From assembly GCF_006152115.1 (NCBI RefSeq), contig NZ_VDFU01000005.1, positions 1 through 64,000 of the forward strand: DNA of 64,000 nt, given 5' to 3'. Within the stretch, counting starts at the first letter, position 1. Every line of letters begins with the position of its first letter. Origin of the DNA: Rubellimicrobium rubrum. GTDB lineage: Bacteria; Pseudomonadota; Alphaproteobacteria; Rhodobacterales; Rhodobacteraceae. The notes beneath the pieces were generated by a model. It saw only the letters and a program-made list of their open reading frames with translations, had not been told where the DNA came from and searched no databases. Of this stretch, positions 10,017 through 19,344 are shown in pieces. Position numbers and translations under genes: made by a program.

Positions 10017-11048
10017 TCAGTAGCTACGGAAGAGGTACAGCATCCTTCCTTCGTCACGATGACGGCCGCCCAAGCCGGCTCCGTACATGGCCGCCCCAAG
10101 CGCGATGGCAAAGCCGGCCGCAACCAGGAACCCGGTCAGGACGGCCGCGCGCCGGGCTGCGTCGGCGGCATCGCGAGCCGCCTGGGCCGCCTGATCCACC
10201 CGCTGCTGCGCTTCGTCCCGAAGTTGCGTCACCTGCTCCACGGCTTGGTCGATCCGGGCATTCGCCTCGTCGGGGGTCAGGGTGGAGTTGCGGGCGACCT
10301 CTTCGGCCAGGATCGCGCGATTGTCCTCCGTGAGCTCGCCCGTACGGGCGACCTCGAACAGCACGTCACGTGCAACAGGCGACACCGTGGCGTTCGGATC
10401 GACCTGCTCGCCGGTTCCGCGAAGGAGGCGGTTGTTGACGGCTTCGATGGGGTTGAAGCCCGACAGGTCGAGCCCACCGGTTCCGCCGTCGCCGGCCGCG
10501 GCGTCAGTGGCGGCTTGAGCCGCGCCACCCGCAGCCGAGCCAAGACCCTGCGCCACCGATCCGACGGCTTGGGCCGCACCCTGGGCCACGTTCGTCACTG
10601 CGTTCGCCGCAGAGCCAAGCACGTTGCCCGCGATCCAGGCCCCGATCAGGACCCCAAGACCCCAGACCACCATCCCATGGATGGAGTCGCGCGCGCTGAC
10701 CTCGTCCGGGGTCGCGGCTTCGACGCGTCGGCGCATGCGACCCGCCACATAGCCGCCCGCACCGTATGAGGCTAGGATGGTGACAAGCGCCCATACTCCA
10801 GTGAGGATCAGGGACAGCGTGCCGTTTCCCTCTCCCTGCTGGGGCGACAGAGCGGAGAGGCCCAGTGCGGCTCCGAACCCCGCAAAGACCACCCCGATGG
10901 CCGTCGCAACGACAGCGCCCGCGATGATCGAATGCCAGTCCACGTAATGCCCGGGCGCAGCGGCAGCCCCAGAACCCGACGAGAACCCCGCAGCCGAAGT
11001 CGTGGTCGAGGTGGATGAGGAAGGCGTGATGATGGTGCGGTCAGCCAT
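10017..11048 (-). CDS. hypothetical membrane protein
   Basis: A 343-residue protein of unknown function. After a Ser/Thr/Ala-rich N-terminal tail come several hydrophobic segments (about residues 40–65, 82–104, 128–150), a long Ala/Gly/Gln-rich amphipathic stretch, a soluble helical part rich in Asp, Gln and Arg (residues about 200–300), and a last membrane helix at AAVLTGFLVAAGFAIALGAAMYGAG. The ending is charged (GGRHRDEGRMLYLFRSY). It has the look of Rhodobacterales cell-envelope proteins annotated only as hypothetical. The 24-residue small gene lies two bases upstream of its start and is probably co-transcribed. Confidence 0.7.
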   Translation of the reverse strand: MADRTIITPSSSTSTTTSAAGFSSGSGAAAAPGHYVDWHSIIAGAVVATAIGVVFAGFGAALGLSALSPQQGEGNGTLSLILTGVWALVTILASYGAGGYVAGRMRRRVEAATPDEVSARDSIHGMVVWGLGVLIGAWIAGNVLGSAANAVTNVAQGAAQAVGSVAQGLGSAAGGAAQAATDAAAGDGGTGGLDLSGFNPIEAVNNRLLRGTGEQVDPNATVSPVARDVLFEVARTGELTEDNRAILAEEVARNSTLTPDEANARIDQAVEQVTQLRDEAQQRVDQAAQAARDAADAARRAAVLTGFLVAAGFAIALGAAMYGAGLGGRHRDEGRMLYLFRSY

Positions 11049-11049
11049 G

Positions 11050-11124
11050 TCAGCTCAGTCCCAGGAATGAGAGGATGGCAAGAACGACCACGATCAGGCC
11101 GATAAGGTAGATGATCCCGTGCAT
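11050..11124 (-). CDS. 24-residue single-helix membrane protein
   Basis: A tiny open frame begins ATG CAC GGG and encodes MHGIIYLIGLIVVVLAILSF plus GLS, essentially one transmembrane helix. The stop codon ends two bases before the ATG of the 343-residue membrane protein, and a purine-rich GAAAGGAAAG lies upstream of the start. The composition and position make chance unlikely, and very similar one-helix proteins are common next to membrane genes in Rhodobacteraceae. Function unknown; it may be a partner of the downstream protein. Confidence 0.6.
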   Translation of the reverse strand: MHGIIYLIGLIVVVLAILSFLGLS

Positions 11125-11232
11125 AGGCGGCGCTTTCCTTTCAGGGCACGCAAGCGACGACGCTCGCGCGCATGTGATGCGCCAACGGAAAGGCTGAGCC
11201 TTAGTTCCCCTGGGGTTCTCGATCTTGGCGTA

Positions 11233-11907
11233 TCAGTAGGCCATGTACCGGTCGCGCCGATGATTGATCGCGATGACGAGGTTCAAGACGACTGCTCCCA
11301 ATGCGCTCAGAGCCACGGTCCGGAGATCCAGAAGAAGCAGGGCCACCGCGAACAGAAGGGCATCGAATCCGAGTTGGGTCCAGCCCGCCCGGAAGCCTGT
11401 CCGGTCCTGGATCAGTATCGCCACGATGCCGACGCCGCCCAGCGACGCGCCGTGCCGGAACAGTGCCAGCAGGCCGGCCCCAGAGCAGAGCCCGAACAGC
11501 ACGGCACCGAAGACCGAGTCGACGTGGCCGAAGTCCAACCAGCGCGGTACCAGCATCGACAGGACCGACAGGGCCGCGACCGCGAGGAAGGTCTTTGCCG
11601 TGAAGCCTGCGCCCATCCTCTTCCAGCCTAGACAGTAGAAGGGGAGGTTGATGACGAAGAACACGGCGCCGAACGGGAGACCGGTCAGGTAGGAGGCCAG
11701 TACCGCCAGACCCGCCGTCTGCCCTGTGATCAGGCCAAGATGAGTGAGGAGGCTGACGCCCACGGCCGCCATCACGGTGCCGAAGGCAATCCCCTGGGCA
11801 TCCTCGACCAAGGTGTGGGCTGCACCTGCGGATGATGGGGACGCAGACACGACGGGTCCGCGCCCCCGGGGCGGCTCAGCCCGCCAGGGCCTTGTTGAGG
11901 TACTCAT
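11233..11907 (-). CDS. YitT family membrane protein
   Basis: A 224-residue integral membrane protein with about five hydrophobic segments. The segment [20 protein letters not shown] followed by [18 protein letters not shown] is typical of the YitT (DUF161) family, whose transport role is not settled. Its 5' end overlaps the icd 3' end by 32 bases if the ATG at 11907 is used; a GTG at 11850 would avoid the overlap and removes a poorly structured N-terminal tail. AAGGTGG precedes the ATG, so the longer start is possible. Confidence 0.8.
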   Translation of the reverse strand: MSTSTRPWRAEPPRGRGPVVSASPSSAGAAHTLVEDAQGIAFGTVMAAVGVSLLTHLGLITGQTAGLAVLASYLTGLPFGAVFFVINLPFYCLGWKRMGAGFTAKTFLAVAALSVLSMLVPRWLDFGHVDSVFGAVLFGLCSGAGLLALFRHGASLGGVGIVAILIQDRTGFRAGWTQLGFDALLFAVALLLLDLRTVALSALGAVVLNLVIAINHRRDRYMAY

Positions 11908-13090
11908 CCACCTTCTCGAGATAACCCATCGTGGTCAGCCACTTCTGGTCAGGACCCACGAGCAGCGCGAGGTCCTTGGTCATGAACCCATCCTCCACGG
12001 TCTGGACGGTGACCTTCTCCAGCGTATCGGCGAACCGCATAAGGTCGGCGTTGTTGTCGAGCTTCGCGCGATGCTTCAGGCCGCCGGTCCAGGCATAGAT
12101 CGACGCGATGGAGTTGGTTGAGGTCTGCTCGCCCTTTTGGTGCTGCCGGAAGTGCCGGGTGACGGTCCCGTGCGCCGCCTCGGCCTCCACCGTCTTCCCG
12201 TCGGGCGTCATCAGCACCGACGTCATCAGGCCGAGGCTTCCAAAGCCCTGCGCCACCGTATCGGACTGCACGTCGCCGTCGTAGTTCTTGGTGGCCCAGA
12301 CATAACCGCCCGACCATTTCAGCGCCGAGGCGACCATGTCGTCGATCAGGCGATGCTCGTAGGTGATGCCCTTGGCCTTGAACAACTCGGCGAACTCTTC
12401 GTCGTAGACCTGCTGGAACAGATCCTTGAAGCGGCCGTCATAGGCTTTGAGGATGGTGTTCTTGGTCGACAGATAGACCGGCCACCCAAGGTTGAGCCCG
12501 TAATTGAGCGAAGCCCGTGCGAAGTCGATGATCGACTCGTCGAGGTTGTACATCCCCATGGCCACGCCGGAGGAGGGGGCGTCGAACACGTCACGCTCGA
12601 TGACTGTCCCGTCCTCGCCGACGAAGCGCATCGTCAGCTTTCCCTTGCCGGGGAACCGGAAGTCCGTGGCACGGTACTGGTCGCCATAGGCGTGGCGGCC
12701 CACCACGATCGGCTTGGTCCAGCCCGGGACAAGGCGCGGCACGTTCCGGCAGATGATCGGCTGACGGAAGATGACGCCGCCCAGGATGTTGCGGATCGTC
12801 CCATTGGGGGACTTCCACATCTGCTTGAGCCCGAACTCCTCCACGCGCTGCTCGTCGGGGGTGATGGTCGCGCATTTCACGCCCACGCCGTGCTGCTTGA
12901 TGGCGTTGGCCGCATCGACCGTGATCTGGTCGTTGGTCCGGTCCCGCTCCTCGATGCCGAGGTCGTAGTACTTCAGGTCGAGATCCAGATAGGGCAGGAT
13001 CAGCTTCTTCTTGATGAAGTCCCAGATGATCCGGGTCATCTCGTCGCCGTCGAGCTCGACGACGGGGTTCTCGACTTTGATCTTGGTCAT
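11876..13090 (-). CDS. icd: NADP-dependent isocitrate dehydrogenase
   Basis: A 404-residue monomer-length, eukaryote-like (type II) isocitrate dehydrogenase that makes 2-oxoglutarate, CO2 and NADPH in the TCA cycle. The start [20 protein letters not shown] is diagnostic. Substrate-binding [12 protein letters not shown] and [13 protein letters not shown] are present, as are the metal-binding aspartates in [13 protein letters not shown] and the NADP-binding HGTVTRH region. A longer open frame to 13252 lacks family similarity and is not used. It is followed closely by the YitT gene. Confidence 0.97.
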   Translation of the reverse strand: MTKIKVENPVVELDGDEMTRIIWDFIKKKLILPYLDLDLKYYDLGIEERDRTNDQITVDAANAIKQHGVGVKCATITPDEQRVEEFGLKQMWKSPNGTIRNILGGVIFRQPIICRNVPRLVPGWTKPIVVGRHAYGDQYRATDFRFPGKGKLTMRFVGEDGTVIERDVFDAPSSGVAMGMYNLDESIIDFARASLNYGLNLGWPVYLSTKNTILKAYDGRFKDLFQQVYDEEFAELFKAKGITYEHRLIDDMVASALKWSGGYVWATKNYDGDVQSDTVAQGFGSLGLMTSVLMTPDGKTVEAEAAHGTVTRHFRQHQKGEQTSTNSIASIYAWTGGLKHRAKLDNNADLMRFADTLEKVTVQTVEDGFMTKDLALLVGPDQKWLTTMGYLEKVDEYLNKALAG

Positions 13091-13297
13091 GGGGCGTGCC
13101 TTCGGCCAGAGGTGGGCTCGGGCGCCGTGTAGCGCATCCGTGAGGACGGGGAAAGCTGGTATGCCGTGGTATGCGACCCGCTCCGAGTCCTTTGCAGCCG
13201 CCTGATCGATCGTGTGGGCGAGCGGCCCTTGTTCCTTAGCGATGATCGACATCGACCCATCGCCGGGTCTCCGTTGCAGCAGCCTACACCAGCACGT

Positions 13298-13888
13298 TCA
13301 GCGCGCAGCGAACCAAGCCGTGGTCTTCTCCTGGACCCATGCCCATAGCGTTGGCGCCCCTCGTGCCACCTTGACGCCTACCCGGCTTTCGAGCTGGTCG
13401 GCCGTGACGCCGTAAGTGACCCACGTCCCCCCGCCGCTTGCGAGGTTCTGCATCACCGGCTGCACCCGGTCGAGGCTCTTGGCGAAGACCGCGTCTGGCG
13501 ACTCTGCAGCCTCGAACTCCTCCCACAACGCCCGGAACTCAGAGCCGAGATCGGGCGGCAGGAGCCCGAAGATCCGGTCCGCCGCAGCACGCTCCGCCGC
13601 GAGCACCTCGGCGGAGCCATGCGCAGCCCCATTGGCCGAATGGATGGGCACGTCGCCCACGTCGATCTCCACGAGGTCGTGAAGGATGAGCATCCGCATC
13701 ACCCGGTCGATGTTCACGCCCGGGGCTGCCTGGTCCCGCAGGACCATCGCGTAGAGCGCGAGATGCCAGCTATGTTCACCCGAGTTCTCGACCCTGGAAC
13801 CGTCGGCCAGCGTGGTTGCCCTGAGCACCGACTTCAGGCGATCCGCCTCGAGCAGAAACCCCATCTGCGCGGACAGGCGATCGTTCAA
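13298..13888 (-). CDS. HD-domain phosphohydrolase
   Basis: A 196-residue HD-superfamily hydrolase of the YfbR/HDDC2 type, which act as 5'-deoxynucleotidases on nucleoside monophosphates. The metal ligands are visible in NSGEHSWHLALYA, in the HD pair of LILHDLVEIDVGDVP, and in the later aspartate of KSLDRVQPVMQN. It is the last gene of a tight minus-strand operon: its ATG overlaps the stop of the 94-residue gene by four bases. Cytoplasmic, no signal. Confidence 0.82.
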   Translation of the reverse strand: MNDRLSAQMGFLLEADRLKSVLRATTLADGSRVENSGEHSWHLALYAMVLRDQAAPGVNIDRVMRMLILHDLVEIDVGDVPIHSANGAAHGSAEVLAAERAAADRIFGLLPPDLGSEFRALWEEFEAAESPDAVFAKSLDRVQPVMQNLASGGGTWVTYGVTADQLESRVGVKVARGAPTLWAWVQEKTTAWFAAR

Positions 13889-14169
13889 TGGGCGCTATCT
13901 TCTGGCAGATCGGGAAGTTGCCGGCCCCCGGCACCGCGTCGCGCCCCTCCGGCAGGACCCTTGGACAACCGCTCGGCCAAGGTGCGGCGCGCCCTTTGCT
14001 CGGACAGGCGCACCCGCACGGCGGTCATGAACGCCTCCTGCGTGGTCGTCGACGAGGCGCCGATAATGTTCGCGATCTCGGCAATCAGTTCGTCGTCGCC
14101 CAACTCCTGCGCGGCCCTGATCACGTCGAGAGCCAGCGCATCCGCGATCTCTTCGGTCAGGGAGGGCAT
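13885..14169 (-). CDS. small hypothetical protein in hydrolase operon
   Basis: A 94-residue, mostly helical acidic protein beginning MPSLTEEIADALALDVIRAA and ending in a Gly/Arg-rich tail. No family is recognised. It is sandwiched between an alpha/beta hydrolase and an HD hydrolase with one- and four-base overlaps, which strongly suggests translational coupling and a real gene. Confidence 0.6.
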   Translation of the reverse strand: MPSLTEEIADALALDVIRAAQELGDDELIAEIANIIGASSTTTQEAFMTAVRVRLSEQRARRTLAERLSKGPAGGARRGAGGRQLPDLPEDSAH

Positions 14170-14822
14170 CAGCGGGTCGTCTCGGTCAGCCGCCGCTTCA
14201 CATAAGTCTTCACCGAGTCGATCATCTTGTCCATGTAGGGATCTTCGAAGAAGTGGCCGGCGCCCTCCACGACCTCATGGGTGATGGTGATGCCCTTTTG
14301 CTCATGGAGCTTGTTGACCAGCCCGACCGTATCGGCGGGCGGTGCGACCCGATCCGCCGAGCCGTTGATGATCAGGCCGGAAGAGGGGCAGGGGGCAAGG
14401 AAGCTGAAGTCATACATGTTGGCGGGCGGCGACACGGAAATGAAGCCCGTGATCTCGGGCCGCCGCATCAGGAGTTGCATCCCGATCCACGCGCCGAAGC
14501 TGAAGCCCGCAACCCAGCAATGCTTGGCGTTGGTGTTCATGGCCTGAAGGTAATCGAGAGCGGCAGCCGCGTCCGAAAGCTCTCCGATCCCTTGGTCGTA
14601 CTCGCCTTGGCTCCGCCCAACACCGCGGAAATTGAAGCGCAGCACCGTGAACCCGAGCTGATGGAACGCGTAATGCAGGTTGTACACGACGCGGTTGTTC
14701 ATCGTCCCGCCGAACTGCGGATGCGGATGAAGCACGATGGCGATCGGGGCGTCACGGTCCTTCTGCGGATGGTAGCGGCCTTCGAGCCGACCTTCGGGGC
14801 CGGGGAAGATGACTTCAGGCAT
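14169..14822 (-). CDS. alpha/beta hydrolase
   Basis: A 217-residue serine hydrolase of the alpha/beta fold. The nucleophile elbow is GFSFGAWIG, the oxyanion region is HPHPQFGGTMNN, and the catalytic histidine is in EGAGHFFEDPY; the acid is probably in NGSADRVAPP. The pattern matches a proteobacterial family (YsaA/DUF-like, dienelactone-hydrolase related) that is commonly found next to iron-sulfur operons. It starts the minus-strand operon and is divergent from iscR, so the intergenic region (14823–14980) holds promoters for both. Confidence 0.85.
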   Translation of the reverse strand: MPEVIFPGPEGRLEGRYHPQKDRDAPIAIVLHPHPQFGGTMNNRVVYNLHYAFHQLGFTVLRFNFRGVGRSQGEYDQGIGELSDAAAALDYLQAMNTNAKHCWVAGFSFGAWIGMQLLMRRPEITGFISVSPPANMYDFSFLAPCPSSGLIINGSADRVAPPADTVGLVNKLHEQKGITITHEVVEGAGHFFEDPYMDKMIDSVKTYVKRRLTETTR

Positions 14823-14856
14823 GCACGTCCCTTGCGGTGGCAGGCCAGGGGATTTC

Positions 14857-14893
14857 TTGACAGAAAGCCTCGGGCACCTTAGAACAGTTCTAA
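14857..14893 (+). promoter_or_regulatory. iscR-suf promoter with Irr/ICE-like palindrome
   Basis: A -35 box TTGACA at 14857–14862 is followed after 17 bases by TAGAAC at 14880–14885 as a -10. The perfect palindrome TTAGAACAGTTCTAA at 14879–14893 sits right on the -10. It fits the iron control element (TTAGAA-N3-TTCTAA) recognised by Irr in alphaproteobacteria. Binding there would block RNA polymerase, tying the suf operon to iron or haem status. Confidence 0.75.
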
Positions 14894-14980
14894 TCCAGCG
14901 TCCCGAAAGGACCTGGCGATGGGCAGCAGTTAAAGATGCGGTCGGCGCGCGTCAACGGAATTGGCGTTTGGGGTTAGGGC

Positions 14981-15439
14981 ATGAAGCTCTCGACAAAAGG
15001 TCGTTACGCGATGGTGGCGCTCGCGGATATCGCGATGCAGCCCGACGGCTCATTGGTCAATCTTGGAGAGATCGCGAAACGCCAGGATATTTCGCTGCCC
15101 TATCTGGAGCAGCTTTTCGTCAAGCTCCGCCGCGTCGGTCTGGTGGACTCGGTTCGCGGTCCCGGTGGGGGATATCGGCTGGGTCGCCCTGCGTCTGAGA
15201 TCCGCATCGCGGACATCCTGGGTGCGGTCGATGAAACGGTGAGCGCACTGCACAAGGGCGCGGGCGCCAGGCAGGGAGTCTCTGGCACCATGGCGCAAGC
15301 ACTGACCGACAGGCTATGGGAAGGGCTCTCGGCCCAAGTCTACGTGTTCCTGCATCAGACCCGCCTGTCCGACGTGGTGAAGAATCAGTTGGCGCCGTGC
15401 CCGGCCGTCCCGTCGCTTCTGGAGTTGGTGGACGAGTGA
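14981..15439 (+). CDS. iscR: Rrf2/IscR-type regulator of the suf operon
   Basis: A 152-residue Rrf2-family transcription factor. The winged helix-turn-helix is LGEIAKRQDISLPYLEQLFVKLRR, followed by the wing VRGPGGGYRLGRP. In enteric IscR three cysteines after this point hold a [2Fe-2S] cluster; here that segment (VSALHKGAGARQGVSGTMAQ) has none, and the only cysteine is in APCPAV near the C-terminus. This is the Rhodobacter-type IscR, thought to bind a cluster with unusual ligands. It leads the operon and overlaps the next gene (GTGA). Confidence 0.93.
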   Translation: MKLSTKGRYAMVALADIAMQPDGSLVNLGEIAKRQDISLPYLEQLFVKLRRVGLVDSVRGPGGGYRLGRPASEIRIADILGAVDETVSALHKGAGARQGVSGTMAQALTDRLWEGLSAQVYVFLHQTRLSDVVKNQLAPCPAVPSLLELVDE

Positions 15440-16482
15440 GGCCCCGCATTTACCTGGACCACAACGCTACCGCGCCGCTTCGCCCCGAAGCGCGCCAAGC
15501 GATGATCGATGCCATGGACCTCGTGGGCAACCCGTCGTCCGTCCATGCAGAGGGGCGGGCTGCTAAGGGCCTCATCGAGGCATCCCGTGAAAGGCTTCTC
15601 GAAGCCCTGGGGGCGACACAGGCGGATCTGATCTTCACCTCGGGTGCAACTGAGGCCGCGGCCTTGGCTTTGGAAGGCCGCAACCTGCGATCGGGCGGAG
15701 TAGAGCACGAGGCAGTGCTGGCTTGGACGGATGCGGATCTTTCGGTCGGGCGCGACGGCGCTGTGGCGGTTACGGACCCAGCATCGAGCACCCTGCAGCT
15801 TGCGAACTCCGAGAGTGGGATCGTGCAGGATCTGCCGCCAGGTCTGGCCGTAAGCGACATCACCCAGGCGGTCGGCCGGCTGCCTTACGCTCATGACTGG
15901 ACTGGCACCGGGATGGTCTTCCTGTCGGCACACAAGTTCGGCGGCCCTAAAGGGGTGGGTGCGCTTGTTGTTCCAAGGGGCCATCACCTGCAGTCTCGCC
16001 TCAGGGGCGGCGGTCAGGAAATGGGCCGCCGGGCCGGAACCGAGAACCTGATGGCCGTCGCAGGCATGGCGGCTGCGGCCCAAGCGGCCTTACGCGACTT
16101 GGCAGACGGCGTGTGGGAACAGGTCACGCAGTTTAGAGATATTCTAGAAACTGCGCTTGAGGCCGACTCCCCTGATACCATATTGGTGGGGCGCCGGTCG
16201 CGGCGCCTGCCCAACACCAGCCTGATCGTGACGCCGGGCTGGAAGGGCGAGACGCAGGTGATGGCGATGGATCTTGCAGGGTTTGCCGTTTCGGCCGGGT
16301 CGGCTTGTTCGTCCGGCAAGGCTCGAGCCAGCAATGTCCTCCGGGCCATGGGATTTGACGAAGGCTCTGCGGGATGCGCGTTGCGCGTGTCCCTTGGGCC
16401 CGCCACGACAGAGGAGGAGGTGTTGCGGTTTGCCGACGCCTTCACCGCTGCCAGACGCAAGCAACGTAGCCGGGCCGCCTGA
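15436..16482 (+). CDS. cysteine desulfurase (NifS/IscS-like)
   Basis: A 348-residue PLP-dependent class V aminotransferase-fold enzyme that removes sulfur from cysteine for Fe-S assembly. The start RIYLDHNATAPLRPEA is typical of IscS/NifS types; the PLP lysine is in LSAHKFGGPKGVG and the persulfide cysteine in SAGSACSSGKARASNVL. The GTG start at 15436 overlaps the iscR stop; a longer open frame from 15316 lies inside iscR. It is a group I desulfurase, in addition to the group II SufS at the end of the same operon. Several internal segments are shorter than in canonical IscS (about 400 residues). Confidence 0.9.
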   Translation: MRPRIYLDHNATAPLRPEARQAMIDAMDLVGNPSSVHAEGRAAKGLIEASRERLLEALGATQADLIFTSGATEAAALALEGRNLRSGGVEHEAVLAWTDADLSVGRDGAVAVTDPASSTLQLANSESGIVQDLPPGLAVSDITQAVGRLPYAHDWTGTGMVFLSAHKFGGPKGVGALVVPRGHHLQSRLRGGGQEMGRRAGTENLMAVAGMAAAAQAALRDLADGVWEQVTQFRDILETALEADSPDTILVGRRSRRLPNTSLIVTPGWKGETQVMAMDLAGFAVSAGSACSSGKARASNVLRAMGFDEGSAGCALRVSLGPATTEEEVLRFADAFTAARRKQRSRAA

Positions 16483-16503
16483 GTCCGGGACGAGAGAGGA
16501 ACG

Positions 16504-18084
16504 ATGATGGCCGCTCTTGATGATCGAACCGAAGCTCCGGTGATGGAGATTCGAGCCGACGCCCTCGAGGCGCGAGAAACCGCTCTGGAGGTGCGCGAGG
16601 GCGTGGACGAGGCGACCGTCGCGGCCGTTGCCTCGCTGGGCGCCTACAAATACGGATTCCAGACCGACATCGAAACCGAGTTCGCGCCCAAGGGCCTGAA
16701 CGAGGACATCGTGCGTCTCATCTCCGACAAGAACGGCGAGCCCGAGTGGATGCTCGATTGGCGGCTGCAGGCTTACGAGCGCTGGCAGCAACTGGAGGAG
16801 CCGCGCCACTGGCCGCTCCTGACGCTCCCCGAAATCGACTTTCAGGACCAGTACTACTACGCGCGTCCCAAGAGCATGGCCGTCAAGCCCAAGTCGCTCG
16901 ACGAGGTCGATCCCAAGCTGCTCGACACTTACAAGAAGCTCGGCATCCCTCTGAAGGAGCAGGAGATCCTTGCGGGCGTCGAACGCCCCGAAGGCGAGGA
17001 GCCGCGTAAGGTCGCCGTAGACGCCGTGTTCGACTCGGTTTCCGTCGGCACGACCTTCAAGGCCGAACTGGCGAAGGCCGGCGTGATCTTCTGCTCGATC
17101 TCCGAGGCGATCCGCGAACACCCCGCTCTGGTGAAGAAGTACCTGGGGAGCGTGGTCCCGCCGTCGGACAACTTCTACGCCACGCTCAACAGCGCCGTCT
17201 TCTCGGACGGGTCCTTCGTGTACATCCCGCCGGGCGTCCGCTGTCCGATGGAATTGTCCACATACTTCCGCATCAACGCGGAGAATACGGGGCAGTTCGA
17301 GCGCACGCTGATCATCGCCGACAAGGGCAGCTATGTGTCCTATCTCGAAGGTTGCACCGCGCCCAAGCGCGATGTGGCCCAGCTTCATGCTGCTGTGGTC
17401 GAAATCATCGTGGAAGAAGACGCCGAGGTGAAATACTCGACCGTCCAGAACTGGTATCCCGGCGACGAGAACGGCAAGGGCGGCGTGCTGAACTACGTGA
17501 CCAAGCGCGCCGAGTGCCGCGGCGACCGCGCCAAGGTCATGTGGACGCAAGTTGAGACCGGCTCTGCCATTACCTGGAAGTATCCGTCCTGCATCCTGCG
17601 CGGCAACGATAGCCAGGGCGAGTTCTACTCCATCGCCATTGCCAACAACCACCAGCAGGCCGATACCGGCACCAAGATGGTCCACCTGGGCAAGCGCACC
17701 AAGTCGCGCATTGTGTCTAAGGGCATCTCGGCCGGACGGGCTCAGAACACTTATCGGGGCCTCGTCTCGATGCACCCCAAGGCGGCGGAATCGCGCAACT
17801 ACACGCAGTGCGACTCGCTCCTGATCGGCGACAAGTGCGGGGCGCACACCGTCCCCTACATTGAGGTCAAGAACACCTCCTCGCGCGTGGAGCATGAGGC
17901 CACGACCTCCAAGGTGGACGACGACCAGCTCTTCTACTGCCGTTCGCGCGGCGTTGGCGAGGAAGAGGCCGTGGCGCTTGTGGTGAACGGCTTCTGCAAG
18001 GAGGTGCTGCAGGTTCTCCCCATGGAGTTCATGGTCGAGGCGCAGCAACTCGTGGCCATCTCCCTGGAAGGGAGCGTCGGCTGA
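16504..18084 (+). CDS. sufB: Fe-S cluster scaffold protein SufB
   Basis: A 526-residue SufB, the core scaffold of the SufBC2D complex where new clusters are built. Conserved stretches include [49 protein letters not shown], and the C-terminal [16 protein letters not shown] with [22 protein letters not shown] ribosome site precedes ATGATG. The N-terminal extension of about 30 residues before the conserved part is acidic and repetitive ([13 protein letters not shown]). The stop overlaps the next start by one base. Confidence 0.97.
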   Translation: MMAALDDRTEAPVMEIRADALEARETALEVREGVDEATVAAVASLGAYKYGFQTDIETEFAPKGLNEDIVRLISDKNGEPEWMLDWRLQAYERWQQLEEPRHWPLLTLPEIDFQDQYYYARPKSMAVKPKSLDEVDPKLLDTYKKLGIPLKEQEILAGVERPEGEEPRKVAVDAVFDSVSVGTTFKAELAKAGVIFCSISEAIREHPALVKKYLGSVVPPSDNFYATLNSAVFSDGSFVYIPPGVRCPMELSTYFRINAENTGQFERTLIIADKGSYVSYLEGCTAPKRDVAQLHAAVVEIIVEEDAEVKYSTVQNWYPGDENGKGGVLNYVTKRAECRGDRAKVMWTQVETGSAITWKYPSCILRGNDSQGEFYSIAIANNHQQADTGTKMVHLGKRTKSRIVSKGISAGRAQNTYRGLVSMHPKAAESRNYTQCDSLLIGDKCGAHTVPYIEVKNTSSRVEHEATTSKVDDDQLFYCRSRGVGEEEAVALVVNGFCKEVLQVLPMEFMVEAQQLVAISLEGSVG

Positions 18085-18503
18085 TGTCTAGGTCCACGAT
18101 CCGCAGGGAGCCGGTCCTGCGTGCCATGGCATCCGAGGCGAGGCCCGGTGACCTTGGGCTTCGCGGGGCCGAGCCCCTGGTGAGGGTTATCACGGTCACC
18201 ACGACCTCGAACCTCGAGGGCCGGGACGTGTCGGCCTATATAGGTATCGTCGCCGCCGAAGTCGTGCTGGGCGCCGAGGTGATACAGGAACCCTCGCGGG
18301 GGTTCCTGGCACGGTTCCGGCGCAGTCCTGCGTCGGTCGGGTCCAGCTTGACCGAGGCACGCGATGCCGTGCTTCGGGACCTGAAGAGCCGGGCCGCCGC
18401 AAAAGGAGCCGATGCGGTGATCGGCGTGAGCTTGGGCCACCAGGTGGTCAACTCGATGCTCCTGGTCACGGCGACCGGTACGGCGGTTCGCCTGAGCCAG
18501 TGA
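18084..18503 (+). CDS. YbjQ-family (UPF0145) protein
   Basis: A 139-residue protein with the YbjQ/DUF74 pattern: VTTTSNLEGRDVSAYIGIVAAEVVLGAEV, a middle ARDAVLRDLKSRAAAKGADAVIGVSL, and a final strand ending TGTAVRLSQ. The family forms beta-rich oligomers and has been linked to heavy-metal binding, without firm function. Its ATG overlaps the sufB stop, so it is translated with the suf genes; its role there is unknown. Confidence 0.8.
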   Translation: MSRSTIRREPVLRAMASEARPGDLGLRGAEPLVRVITVTTTSNLEGRDVSAYIGIVAAEVVLGAEVIQEPSRGFLARFRRSPASVGSSLTEARDAVLRDLKSRAAAKGADAVIGVSLGHQVVNSMLLVTATGTAVRLSQ

Positions 18504-18588
18504 GCAGCAGTCCTTTCCCGCGACGGGAACGTCGGTGCGGGGAGGCATGACAAGAACAGCAGTGGGCCCTTGGTGGCAGGAGAATTCG

Positions 18589-19344
18589 ATGCTGGACATC
18601 AAGAACTTGCATGTCGAACTCGAGGACGGCGCCAAGCCGATCCTCAAGGGTCTCGATCTTTCGGTGGGTGCGGGCCAGGTGCACGCGATTATGGGGCCGA
18701 ACGGATCGGGCAAATCCACACTGTCCTATGTTCTGGCCGGCCGCGACGGGTACAAGGTGACCGAGGGCTCCGCCCATCTGGATGACATCGATCTTCTGGC
18801 ACTTGAGCCCGAGGAGCGGGCAGCAGCCGGCGTGTTCCTGGCGTTCCAGTATCCTGTGGAAATTCCGGGCGTCGGCAATATGACGTTTCTCCGCACCGCC
18901 CTGAACGCCCAGCGCAAGGCGCGGGGCGAGGAGGAGGTGTCGGCCGCTGATTTCCTCAAGCTGGTCCGTCAAAAGGCGCAGTCGCTCAAGATCGATGCCG
19001 ACATGCTGAAGCGCCCAATCAATGTGGGTTTCTCGGGCGGTGAGAAGAAGCGCAACGAGATCCTCCAGATGGCGGTGCTGGAGCCCCGCATGTGCATCTT
19101 GGACGAGACCGACTCGGGCCTTGATGTCGATGCGATGCGCTTGGTGTCCGAGGGCGTGAACGCCTTGCGCGATGCGGGGCGGGCCTTTCTGGTCATTACG
19201 CATTACCAGCGTCTTCTCGATCATATCACCCCGGATGTGGTGCACATCATGGCCAATGGCCGGATCATTCGGACCGGCGGCCCCGAGCTCGCGCGGGACG
19301 TCGAAGCGAACGGCTATGCCGATATCCTGGCGGAGGCGCAATGA
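18589..19344 (+). CDS. sufC: Fe-S assembly ATPase SufC
   Basis: A 251-residue ABC-type ATPase that powers the SufBC2D scaffold. Walker A MGPNGSGKST, Q-loop AFQYPVEIPG, signature VGFSGGEKKRNEI, Walker B MCILDETDSGLD and H-switch TH are all present. The start at 18589 has GGCAGGAG just upstream and gives the usual MLDIKNLHVEL; the longer frame from 18535 is not needed. It overlaps sufD by four bases. Confidence 0.97.
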   Translation: MLDIKNLHVELEDGAKPILKGLDLSVGAGQVHAIMGPNGSGKSTLSYVLAGRDGYKVTEGSAHLDDIDLLALEPEERAAAGVFLAFQYPVEIPGVGNMTFLRTALNAQRKARGEEEVSAADFLKLVRQKAQSLKIDADMLKRPINVGFSGGEKKRNEILQMAVLEPRMCILDETDSGLDVDAMRLVSEGVNALRDAGRAFLVITHYQRLLDHITPDVVHIMANGRIIRTGGPELARDVEANGYADILAEAQ

